From Streptomyces dysideae (GTDB taxonomy: Bacteria; Actinomycetota; Actinomycetes; Streptomycetales; Streptomycetaceae), in the NCBI RefSeq assembly GCF_001514305.1, contig NZ_KQ949100.1, positions 93,223-157,222 of the forward strand: DNA of 64,000 nucleotides, written 5' to 3'. Made by a program: the position numbers and the translations under genes. The stretch's first letter is position 1, and each line of letters starts with the position of its first letter. The notes under the pieces are model-generated. The model saw only the letters and a list, made by a program, of their open reading frames with translations, searched no databases and was not told the origin of the DNA. Shown piece by piece: positions 57,271 through 64,000 of this stretch.

Positions 57271-57342
57271 GTTGTGGCTGGTCGCGCCCACGCGGCGGAG
57301 CCGCATAACGGCACAGACCCGCGCCCCTTTGGGGCGCGGGTC
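57271..57342. repeat. Streptomyces intergenic repeat, copy 2, with terminator hairpin
   Basis: Shares the TGTGGCTGGTCGCGCCC..CGCGGCGGAGCCGCA block with 47597-47653. Its right end is a perfect 12-bp hairpin (57316-57327 with 57331-57342, loop TTT), probably terminating the convergent genes on both sides. Confidence 0.8.
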
Positions 57343-57360
57343 CTGGCCGTCGTCGGTCTG

Positions 57361-59604
57361 CTAGTTCGGGTTGGTTTCGATGATCGCCACCCTGTCGGTC
57401 TTGCTCTTCAGGGCCTCGCGCAGGGCGACGTAGACGTCCTCGGGCGTGACCGGCGTCTTCTTGCCGTTGGCCCGGGTGATCTTCACGCCGTCGAAGGCGC
57501 CGCCGTAGAGGTCCTTCAGGGCGGTCAGGTCGGGGGCGTCGACCAGTTTGCCGTCGACGGCCTTGACCTTGAGGAACTTCCAGATGGAGTTCTGCGGGCT
57601 CATGGGCACGGGGACGCTGCCCGCCGCGTCCGTCTGCACGGTGACGTTGGCCGACATCGCCGGCTCGGCGAACTCCTTCATGAACCGGTCGACCTCGGCG
57701 TTCGTGACCGTCGGCTGCTTGGTGGTCGTGGCGAGGGGCACCGCGGCGGACGTGCCGGTCTCCACCTGGGTGCGGTACGCCTCCTCGACCGCGTCGGTCG
57801 ACTTGGTGACGTCGACGCCCTTGCCCGCCTTGCCGTAGACGGCGACAGCCTTGCCGGGCTTGAACTGGACCGTGCCGTCGGTCGAGGAGGCGGTGTCGCC
57901 GGCGGCGTTCTCCAGGGCGGCCTGCAGCTTCTCCTCGTCGACGGGCATCGTCGGCTCGACGACCCGCTGCTGTCCGAAGAGCGAGCCGATCACGGAGACG
58001 GGGTTGTAGTCGCTCCCCGCGGCCTGGCTGACCGTGGCCTGCATGTCGAACTGCAGGCCGGCCTTGTCGGGCTCGAGGGTGACGGTCTTGCCGTCCACCG
58101 ACAGCTTCAGCGCCTTGTTCACACGGCCGTCGAAGGCCTCGTTCAGCTTCTTGACCGCGTCGTCGCGGGTGCCGCCGCCGATGTCGACGCCGAGGACGGT
58201 GGTGCCCTTGGGCACGTCGGAGTGGTTCATCAGCAGGCCGGCGCCGTAGACGCCGCCGGCGATCACCACGAGGCCGCCGGTGAGCAGCATCAGCTTGCTG
58301 CGGCCCTTTTTCTTCTTGGGCGCGGAGGAGGCCGCCGGGCTGCTCTGCGCGGGCGGCTCGGGCAGTTTCGGGGCCGTGTGCTGCATCGCGCCGTCGCCGG
58401 TGCCCCGGGCGAAGGGGGCGTTCTGGACGTTGCCGGGTACGACCGGGATGCCGCTGGTGACGGTGTGCCCGGAGACGTTGTCCGCGGCGGGACCGCGGTA
58501 GCCGGGGGTGCCGGGCTCGGGGGCCGGCTTCTGCGGGGTGAGGATCGCGGTGTCGTCGCTCAGCCCGCCGCCGGGGCCGCGGCCTGACATCGCGCCCATG
58601 CCGGTGGGGCCGCCCATGCCGCCGCTGACCGGCGGCACCACGGGGCCGTCGCCGGTGACCGGACCGCCGGTCGGGCCCGCGGGGCCGTTCGGGGCGTCGA
58701 AGTCGCTGCCGGGGGCGGAGAAGTCGCTGCCCGGCCCGCCGAAGGCGTGGGACCCGGTGGACGACCCGTCGTAGCCGCTCAGGGCGCTCTGGCCGCCGTA
58801 CGGGCTCGGGCCGTTCGGGCCGCTCTGGGAGCCGTAACCGCCCTGCCCGTCGGGGCCGTTCGGGCCGCTGTTCCCGTTCTCCGAGAAGTACGGCAGGTTG
58901 TCGCGGCGCGGTTCGCCGCCGGGGCGGGAGCCGTTGGAGCCGTTGCCCGCCGCCAGCGCCTCGGTGACGTCGAAGGAGCCGGTGCCGCCGCCGTGCCCGG
59001 GGGCCACGGGGCCGCCCGTCGCGCCGGAGAGGCCCGTGCCGTTGCCGCCGCCCGGGCGGGCGCCGTTCGCCCCGCCGGGCCGGGAGCCGCCCGGCACGCT
59101 CATGGCACCGACCACGCCACCGGGCCGACCACCAGCACCAGTGCTGGCACCTGCGCCCGAACCTCCGGGCACTCCGGCCCCGTTGGAGGACGCGCCGCCC
59201 TGACCGCCCTTGCCGGGCGAGGACTTGCGCGGGGCGAACCAGTCGCTCGCCTTCTCCCCGGCCACCGGGGACGCGGGCTCGGCCGGCGCCTCGACGGTGC
59301 GGGGGGAGGTGGTGGCGCCCGGCGCCGGGGCGTCCGTGTCCACGCTGTCGTCGGGGCCGTCGGCGTCGGCGACGGGGGTCCGGACGACGACCGGCGGAAT
59401 GGGCCGTGATCCGGGGATGTTGATCCGGATCCGGGTCGTCAGCGTGGTCTCGGTCTTGCGTTCCTCGGACTGCGTGGCCGAACGGCCCGCGTCCGCACCG
59501 CCCTCGGAAGCCATGGGGGTCCCGTACGGCGGCGTGCCCGAGGGGTATGCGGCTCCGCCGTGCCCGTTGGGCCCGGAGGACGGAGTGTCAGTTTCACGAC
59601 TCAA
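57361..59604 (-). CDS. Membrane-anchored PG-binding (VanW-associated) domain protein
   Basis: A 747-residue protein. Residues 1-~435 are Gly/Pro/Ser/Asn-rich and disordered, intracellular by topology, with a KKKKGRSK stop-transfer flank. One membrane helix (LMLLTGGLVVIAGGVYGAGLLM, ~448-469) precedes exported repeats of the PG_binding_4 type found with VanW and L,D-transpeptidases (GTTVLGVDIGGGTRDDAVKKLNEAF; VVEPTMPVDEEKLQAAL). No catalytic transpeptidase motif follows. Probably a peptidoglycan-associated structural or regulatory protein. Confidence 0.82.
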   Translation of the reverse strand: MSRETDTPSSGPNGHGGAAYPSGTPPYGTPMASEGGADAGRSATQSEERKTETTLTTRIRINIPGSRPIPPVVVRTPVADADGPDDSVDTDAPAPGATTSPRTVEAPAEPASPVAGEKASDWFAPRKSSPGKGGQGGASSNGAGVPGGSGAGASTGAGGRPGGVVGAMSVPGGSRPGGANGARPGGGNGTGLSGATGGPVAPGHGGGTGSFDVTEALAAGNGSNGSRPGGEPRRDNLPYFSENGNSGPNGPDGQGGYGSQSGPNGPSPYGGQSALSGYDGSSTGSHAFGGPGSDFSAPGSDFDAPNGPAGPTGGPVTGDGPVVPPVSGGMGGPTGMGAMSGRGPGGGLSDDTAILTPQKPAPEPGTPGYRGPAADNVSGHTVTSGIPVVPGNVQNAPFARGTGDGAMQHTAPKLPEPPAQSSPAASSAPKKKKGRSKLMLLTGGLVVIAGGVYGAGLLMNHSDVPKGTTVLGVDIGGGTRDDAVKKLNEAFDGRVNKALKLSVDGKTVTLEPDKAGLQFDMQATVSQAAGSDYNPVSVIGSLFGQQRVVEPTMPVDEEKLQAALENAAGDTASSTDGTVQFKPGKAVAVYGKAGKGVDVTKSTDAVEEAYRTQVETGTSAAVPLATTTKQPTVTNAEVDRFMKEFAEPAMSANVTVQTDAAGSVPVPMSPQNSIWKFLKVKAVDGKLVDAPDLTALKDLYGGAFDGVKITRANGKKTPVTPEDVYVALREALKSKTDRVAIIETNPN

Positions 59605-59762
59605 GGCAGGTTCTCCCGGTTGGCTCCGCCGCCCGCGTTACGACCTCTCTCGGGCGACTCGGCGGCGCGCACCACCATACTGGCCACTTCTGACCCGTAG
59701 CCCACGACCGCCGGGGAAACCCACACGGGACTCGCACGAGTGCGGTGTGGAGAAGTGGTACG

Positions 59763-60164
59763 TCACTTGCCAAGTCGGACGGCGTCACCGTCTGGTTGCC
59801 GCCCCTGGGCAAGGGTGGCGCACATCACAGCGACGGCCATGCCGCCGAGCAGGAAGAGATAGGAGGAGGCTCCCGTCCCGAAGACGAAGTCGCCTTCGGG
59901 GCGGCTGCTGGTGAGCAGGATGACGGCGATCAGCCAGCCACCGGCGGGCGCGACGGCACCGGCCCGGCTGCGGGCCGCACGGGCACCGCCCAGACAGAGC
60001 CCCGCCTCGCCCGCGAGCGCGAGCAGCAGCCCGCCCGGGAACCACGCGGCCTGCACCAGCGCCCCCGCCGCGGCGATCACCGCGCCGAGCACGAAGAGCC
60101 CCAGGTAGGAGACGGCACGCAGGGCGGACGGCCGCTGCGGCGGTCTGGCGAGCATCGAGCTCAT
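59763..60164 (-). CDS. Small integral membrane protein (DUF6113 type)
   Basis: A 133-residue protein with four hydrophobic segments (AVSYLGLFVLGAVIAAAGAL, PGGLLLALAGEAGLCLGG, APAGGWLIAVILLTS, YLFLLGGMAVAVMCATLA). I recall streptomycete homologues as DUF6113. Its ATG shares ATGA with the mshB stop, so it is coupled to mshB; a direct link to mycothiol is not known. The gap to 59604 (158 bp) holds nothing clear. Confidence 0.82.
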   Translation of the reverse strand: MSSMLARPPQRPSALRAVSYLGLFVLGAVIAAAGALVQAAWFPGGLLLALAGEAGLCLGGARAARSRAGAVAPAGGWLIAVILLTSSRPEGDFVFGTGASSYLFLLGGMAVAVMCATLAQGRQPDGDAVRLGK

Positions 60165-61066
60165 GCCGCACCTCCGTTACCCGCGACACCCGCGAACAGA
60201 TCGGTCTCCGGGACCGCCGCCCTCCCCCAGCCTTCGGCCGGGGGGACCCCCATCTCGCTTCGCTCGCCGCGCACCAACTCGTAGTACTCCGTGGTGAAGA
60301 CGGGCTGTGCCAGGTCGTTGGAGAGCGCGAAGTACATCCCGGACACGTCGATCTGGGTGGCGTGGGCGCGCATCGCGGCGGTCTTTGCGGTGGTGTACGC
60401 GGTGCCGTCGATCACGGTGGTGATCCGGTCGTCGGCCACGACGCCGGGTACGTCGTCGACGACGGCGGCCTTGTCGTAGGGGAGGCCGGGCAGCTCCTCG
60501 CGGAGCCGGGCGAAGGCGTCCTCGGCGACGGCGCGCGGGACGCGGTTCCAGTAGATCTTCGCGACCGGGAATCCGGCGTCGGCGGCCAGCTCCGCGGCCC
60601 GCATCGCGACGCGGTGGGTCTGGATGTGGTCGGGGTGGCCGTAACCGCCGTCCGGGTCGTAGGTGACGAGGACCTGGGGGCGTACCTCACGGATCACCTC
60701 GACGAGCCGGGCCGCGGCCTCGTCGACATCGGCCCGCCAGAAGCAGGCGGGGTCGTCGTTGTCGGCGAGGCCCATCATCCCGGAGTCCTCATAGCGGCCC
60801 GCGCCGCCGAGCTGGCGGAAGTCGCGGACGCCGAGCTCGCCCATCGCGGCGGTGAGCTCGCGCAGGCGGTACTCGCCGAGGGCGGCACCGGTGAGGTGCG
60901 CAAGCTCGGGAGGAATGACCTCGCCGTGTTCCCCGAGGGTGCAGGTGACCAGGGTCACATGGGCACCCTCGGCGGCGTACTTGGCCATGGTCGCGCCGTT
61001 GTTGATCGACTCGTCGTCCGGGTGCGCGTGCACCAGCAGCAGACGCCGGGCGGGCAGTTCCGTCAT
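60161..61066 (-). CDS. mshB: Mycothiol biosynthesis deacetylase MshB
   Basis: A 301-residue LmbE-family zinc deacetylase: AHPDDE at 14-19 and HPDH at 144-147 supply the zinc ligands, with conserved TCTLGEHGEV and YDPDGGYGHPDH. It converts GlcNAc-Ins to GlcN-Ins in mycothiol synthesis. ATG 61066 lies 6 nt after TAGGCT (61078-61073), indicating a leaderless message. Near the C-terminus a short stretch encoding RSEMGVPPAEGWGR is formed by a palindromic repeat (60223-60266). Confidence 0.92.
   Translation of the reverse strand: MTELPARRLLLVHAHPDDESINNGATMAKYAAEGAHVTLVTCTLGEHGEVIPPELAHLTGAALGEYRLRELTAAMGELGVRDFRQLGGAGRYEDSGMMGLADNDDPACFWRADVDEAAARLVEVIREVRPQVLVTYDPDGGYGHPDHIQTHRVAMRAAELAADAGFPVAKIYWNRVPRAVAEDAFARLREELPGLPYDKAAVVDDVPGVVADDRITTVIDGTAYTTAKTAAMRAHATQIDVSGMYFALSNDLAQPVFTTEYYELVRGERSEMGVPPAEGWGRAAVPETDLFAGVAGNGGAA
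60223..60266. repeat. REP-like palindromic element inside mshB
   Basis: TCCCCC..GGGGGA palindrome followed by ACCCCCATCTCGCTTCGCTCG. I recall this element as common in and between Streptomyces genes. Here it is read in frame and adds about 14 residues to MshB. Confidence 0.6.
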
Positions 61067-61119
61067 GGCCTCAGCCTACGAGGCGCCCGCCCTTTCCCTG
61101 CCACCTCCCCGGCCGTCTG

Positions 61120-61300
61120 TCACCCTTCATCGTCGAGCACGTGGGCGATGGCGAGCGCGATGCGCTCGATCCAGTCGATGGCGTCGTTCACGCCGACCTC
61201 GTCAATGGGCCGACGCTGCAGCCGGGCCGGGCCAACTCGGACGAAGGTGGCCGATTCCCGCCCTTCGGATTCCGGATCATGTCCATCCGGATGCGGGGCG
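61120..61300 (-). pseudogene. Possible gene remnant overlapping the Uma2 stop
   Basis: In a frame different from Uma2, the minus strand is open from within the end of the Uma2 gene to TGA at 61122-61120, encoding FVRVGPARLQRRPIDEVG then NDAIDWIERIALAIAHVLDDEG. Codon use is good from about 61235 leftward, but no start codon with a ribosome site is seen. I read it as the C-terminus of a broken gene; the remainder of 61067-61301 contains nothing else. Confidence 0.35.
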
Positions 61301-61301
61301 T

Positions 61302-61925
61302 TCAGGTCCTGGGCTCGGGCGCCTGAGTGCCGTTCTCCACGTAGCGCGGCAGGTTGTCCGTCGAGATCGTCCAGTCGCCGATGGTGACGTCCTCGCCGTA
61401 CACGAAGTCCTTGCGGGTGGCGTAACGAGGGCCCTCGGGGGTGGAGTGGATGTCGGTGAGGACGGCACCGGTGCCGATGCGGGGGTCGAAGACGGCGTAG
61501 ACGGGGATGCCGATCAGCGGGTAGTCGCGCATCTTGGTGCCCCAGTCGTTCTCGGGATTCGACTTGGAGACCACCTCGATGGCGGCGATGAGCGTGCGGG
61601 GATCGAAGGCTCCTTCGACATCCATGTCCGCTTCGGCGATCACCATGATGTCGGGGCGACGCATGATGCCTTCGGGCTCGTCCTCCACGTCGGGTTCGCC
61701 AGTATGCGCCACAAGCTCTTCCGGCATCACCTTCTCCAGGCGCTTCCGGATGCGCACTGCCGTCAGCTCGTGGCGGCCGCTGGGCGACATCATGTCGTGG
61801 ACGATCCCTTCCTTGGTGATCTCGAATTTGCCGGGGAGGGTGTCATCCATGGACTGAACGAAGTCCCGCATGGCCCGATAGATGTGCGAGGCGCCCTGCT
61901 GTGCGTCGTCCGGGGCGATGGTCAT
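61302..61925 (-). CDS. Uma2 family endonuclease-like protein
   Basis: A 207-residue protein of the Uma2 (DUF820) PD-(D/E)XK superfamily: RPDIMVIAEADM (Asp of the site), LIAAIEVVSKSNPENDWGTKMRDY (E..K) and IGIPVYAVFDP. These abundant accessory proteins are predicted nucleases of unknown role and multiply in Streptomyces. ATG 61925 has GAGGAG upstream; longer frames run into the preceding gene. 52 bp downstream of the frameshifted HTH gene and probably in the same transcript. Confidence 0.85.
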   Translation of the reverse strand: MTIAPDDAQQGASHIYRAMRDFVQSMDDTLPGKFEITKEGIVHDMMSPSGRHELTAVRIRKRLEKVMPEELVAHTGEPDVEDEPEGIMRRPDIMVIAEADMDVEGAFDPRTLIAAIEVVSKSNPENDWGTKMRDYPLIGIPVYAVFDPRIGTGAVLTDIHSTPEGPRYATRKDFVYGEDVTIGDWTISTDNLPRYVENGTQAPEPRT

Positions 61926-61977
61926 GGCGCTCGCTCCTCGTCGTCTGTGCCCGGGGGCAAGGATCGTCACATTCATG

Positions 61978-62860
61978 CTAGGTGGCCTCCAGGAGATCGG
62001 ATCGGCAATCCCGGCAGTGACCGGGTTCGGGGGAACGAAATGCGCGCTCGCACCCGTCACAGGTCTGGAGCGGGTGCCGGGCAGCCGATGGCGGGGCGGC
62101 GGGTGCGCGGAACGGGGGCGGGGGTGGTAGCTGGGCCGTGAGGCGGTGGGCCAGGAGGGCGGCGGGCCGTCGTGGTCCCTCAGGTGGGAGGTCAGCGGTG
62201 AGGGCCTGCCGTACGGCGGTGGGGCTGATGTCGCGTTCCAGCCAGGCGGCGACGCCTGGGGCGAGGTGGGCGGTGTCGCAGGTGGAGAGGAGGAGGCGGG
62301 GGTCGTGGCGGCGGAGGTCGGCGAGGAGGTCGGTGGCCTGCTGGAGGAGGGCAGGGGCGGGGTAGGCGGGCTGCGGGACGGCGGGGAGGTGCTTCTTGCG
62401 GGATGCCGGCTTCTTCGTCGGCGTCGGGTGGGGTGGCCGTGCGGGTTCGCGGTCGGCGTGGCGGCGGGCTCCGGGCTCCGGGCTGATTGCAGGAGATCGT
62501 GCGGGTGACGATGCGGCCGTCGGGGACTCGTGCGCGTTCCCGGCGCAGGTAGCCGTGGGCTTCCAGTTCGCGCAGCGCGGCGGCGATGCGTGTCGCGCCC
62601 TCGTGGAAGCGGTTGGTGAGGGTCTTGATGTCGACGCGGGCGCCCTTGGGCAGCGACTGGATGTGGCAGGCCAGACCGATCGCGAGGAGGGAGAGGTCCG
62701 GGTGCTGGGTGAGGTGGTTGCCGATCACCGTGAAGCAGGTGGTGTGGTGGGTGTGGTCGTGGAGGAGACCGCCGCCGACAGGGGGCCGCCGGTTCGGGTG
62801 TTTGTCGGCGGCAAGCCGGGACTGGGCGTGCGGGGGCGCGCTAGGGTTCTGCGTATCCAT
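61978..62860 (-). pseudogene. Frameshifted helix-turn-helix / zinc-motif protein
   Basis: N-terminal part from ATG 62860 reads RLAADKHPNRRPPVGGGLLH, then FTVIGNHLTQHPDLSLLAIGLACHIQSLP and a winged-helix ALRELEAHGYLRRERARVPDGR, to SCNQPG near 62486. From there the original frame gives only a Pro/Arg-rich tail to 62192. The true continuation is in the +1 frame: KKPASRKKHLPAVPQPAYPAPA..., VAAWLERDISPTAVRQAL, and a C-terminal CDGCERAF...CRDCRSD zinc-type motif ending at TAG 61978. Removing one of the 7-bp units at 62466-62485 restores one open frame. This family of putative DNA-binding proteins is common in Streptomyces; function unknown. Confidence 0.82.
62466..62485. repeat. 7-bp direct repeats at the frameshift site
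   Basis: GGGCTCC-GGGCTCC-GGGCT on the plus strand. Deleting a single 7-bp unit joins the two coding frames of the HTH gene exactly. A slippage site. Confidence 0.7.
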
Positions 62861-63095
62861 CGGGAAGGCCTCATCTTCCTCGGTGGTCAGGCCCTCGCAC
62901 TGGGATTGGCGTCCCGGCGAGGGCCGTCGCATGTCTGCGGTTGTGTTGCGGCGAGCGTAAGGCAGGCAACCGGGCCGAAATCCAGCCGAGTTGGTGATGT
63001 TCACCCGCGTGAGTGAGTTTGCGGCGCGGGCGGGAGGGGTGGGGCTTGGTCGGGGTTCTTTCGCCCTCGTGGTCCTTGGGAAAGACCGCCCCTGA

Positions 63096-63125
63096 CACCG
63101 GAGCACGAGCAGTCGTGCTCCGGTG
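63096..63125. promoter_or_regulatory. Perfect 13-bp inverted repeat
   Basis: CACCGGAGCACGA / TCGTGCTCCGGTG with a 4-nt loop in the 365-bp gap between the divergent HTH and NIPSNAP genes. Since neither gene ends here, it is more likely an operator, leader hairpin or remnant of an element than a terminator. The rest of 62861-63225 shows no gene. Confidence 0.5.
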
Positions 63126-63225
63126 GCAGACGAACTGAAGCGCCATGTCGGCAGGTGACAGGGATCATGTCGGCCTCCGTGCCGACTCGTGGTGCTACAG
63201 CCTCCACTCGGAGAGGATGTCTGCC

Positions 63226-63525
63226 ATGCCGAAGACGACACAGTTGCGTACGTACACCGTCCGGGACGGCCTGCTCGACGAGTGGGTTGAGCGGTAGCGG
63301 CAAGAAATCGTGCCGTTGCGACTGGAGTTGGGGTTCACGGTCGGAGGGGCATGGGTGGACCGGGAGAGCAATCAGTTCGTCTGGCTGATCTCGTACGAGG
63401 GCCCGGAGACCTTCTCCGAGCGCAACGCGCTGTACTGGTCGTCGCCCGAGCGAAAAGCCATGGGCCTGAACCCGGACGACTACCTTGTCCACACCGAAGA
63501 CCGCACGGTCGAAGTGGCCTATTGA
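63226..63525 (+). pseudogene. NIPSNAP-family gene with in-frame TAG
   Basis: Frame from ATG 63226: PKTTQLRTYTVRDGLLDEWVER, then TAG at 63295-63297 (codon 24), then RQEIVPLRLELGFTVGGAW, FVWLISYEGPETFSERN and a normal end at 63525. The expected residue at the stop is Trp (TGG to TAG), and both halves keep good codon use and family pattern, so this is a recent nonsense mutation, a sequencing error or a stop that is read through. NIPSNAP proteins are small dimeric alpha/beta barrels of unclear role. Confidence 0.85.
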
Positions 63526-63533
63526 TCACACGG

Positions 63534-64000
63534 TCACGCGGGGTCGAGCGGCAGCAGGTGCTGCCGCCGTTCCTCGTGCGTGAGCGTGCGGAAGACCCTT
63601 CCTCGGGCGGTCGCCTCCAGCCGGTCGTAGTCCGGATCCGCCCGCCACACCCGCGCCGTTCCGTCGGCCGACCCTGTGAGCAGCCGCGTGCCGTCCGGCG
63701 ACCACGCCACGGAGGTCACCTTGTCCTGGTGCACGCCGACGACGCCGATCTCCTCAAAGGTGGCGGCGGACCAGACCCGTACGGTGCGGTCGTCGGCGCC
63801 CGTGGCGATGTGCCGTCCGTCCGGTGACCAGGCGATGCCCTCGACGAAGTCCGAGTGCCCGGCGAGTGTGGTGGCCGCCGTTCCGGTCGTCAGGTCCCAC
63901 ACGATCGCGGTCTGGTCGTGTGCGGCGGAGGCGAGGCGGTTGCCGTCCGGTGACCAGGCCACACCCCACACGTCCTGGCCGTGCCCGTGCAACTCGTGCA
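63534..64000 (-). CDS. WD40 repeat protein, C-terminal part
   Basis: The visible 155 residues continue past the window edge (the frame is open at 64000). Three WD40 units are clear: DVWGVAWSPDGNRLASAAHDQTAIVWDL, FVEGIAWSPDGRHIATGADDRTVRVWSA and KVTSVAWSPDGTRLLTGSADGTARVWRA. A short C-terminal tail (THEERRQHLLPLDPA) resembles the ends of actinobacterial TIR/NACHT/caspase-WD40 proteins, so the missing N-terminus may hold an effector or NTPase domain; that is inference. Its stop is 8 bp from the convergent NIPSNAP pseudogene. Confidence 0.85.
   Translation of the reverse strand, partial: HELHGHGQDVWGVAWSPDGNRLASAAHDQTAIVWDLTTGTAATTLAGHSDFVEGIAWSPDGRHIATGADDRTVRVWSAATFEEIGVVGVHQDKVTSVAWSPDGTRLLTGSADGTARVWRADPDYDRLEATARGRVFRTLTHEERRQHLLPLDPA

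Overview
The window is very GC-rich DNA with strong third-position G/C bias, GGAGG-type ribosome sites alternating with leaderless starts, mycothiol synthesis (MshB), and a gene order typical of Streptomyces. From memory the order follows the conserved core of the Streptomyces chromosome (the S. coelicolor SCO51xx stretch), and the right two thirds also echoes the M. tuberculosis sigE-rseA-htrA-tatB, mrp, folP2, tag, dapE, fdx/dapC neighbourhood. I see no rRNA, tRNA, CRISPR array, IS element or integrase.

Left part (1-24 kb): the adnA/adnB helicase-nuclease pair for double-strand-break resection, followed by an alkyltransferase-like (ATL) repair gene. adnB and the ATL gene each carry a promoter of the RecA-NDp (PafBC) DNA-damage type directly in front of a leaderless start. 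Next come a membrane protein combining a kinase-like domain with a lysyl-PG-synthase-type membrane domain, two tandem lipoprotein peptidases of the tripeptidyl-aminopeptidase type, and moeZ. A leftward cluster of four genes follows (PelF-like glycosyltransferase, repeat-bearing membrane protein, sugar-nucleotide epimerase, spherulin-4/GH135-like protein) that looks like an exopolysaccharide locus related in logic to Pel/galactosaminogalactan. Then a DUF3152 metalloprotease-like protein with a hydrolase, a small acidic protein, a TetR regulator, DUF3107 and a ferritin-like protein.

Middle part (24-46 kb): a DEAD-box RNA helicase with a very long repetitive basic tail, a hydrolase, a NYN-domain RNase-like protein, MarC, a PHP phosphoesterase, a DUF6758 protein and a SUFU protein. 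A magnesium-related group follows (CorA with a 0.3-0.5 kb leader, a membrane-less MgtE_N-CBS protein, DUF1003) with the Fe-S carrier Mrp. The envelope-stress module sigE-rseA-htrA-tatB comes next, with an ECF-type autoregulatory promoter, and a divergent O-methyltransferase that apparently starts at ATT.

Right part (46-61 kb): enoyl-CoA hydratase, tag, a DivIVA-like protein, a FolP2-type DHPS homologue, a LOG-family protein, lysine/DAP pathway genes dapE and dapC with ferredoxin, secreted and cell-wall proteins, and mshB. The last 3 kb (61-64 kb) is an accessory zone in decay: a Uma2 nuclease-like gene, a helix-turn-helix gene broken by what looks like one extra 7-bp repeat unit, a NIPSNAP gene with an in-frame TAG, and the C-terminal end of a WD40 protein.
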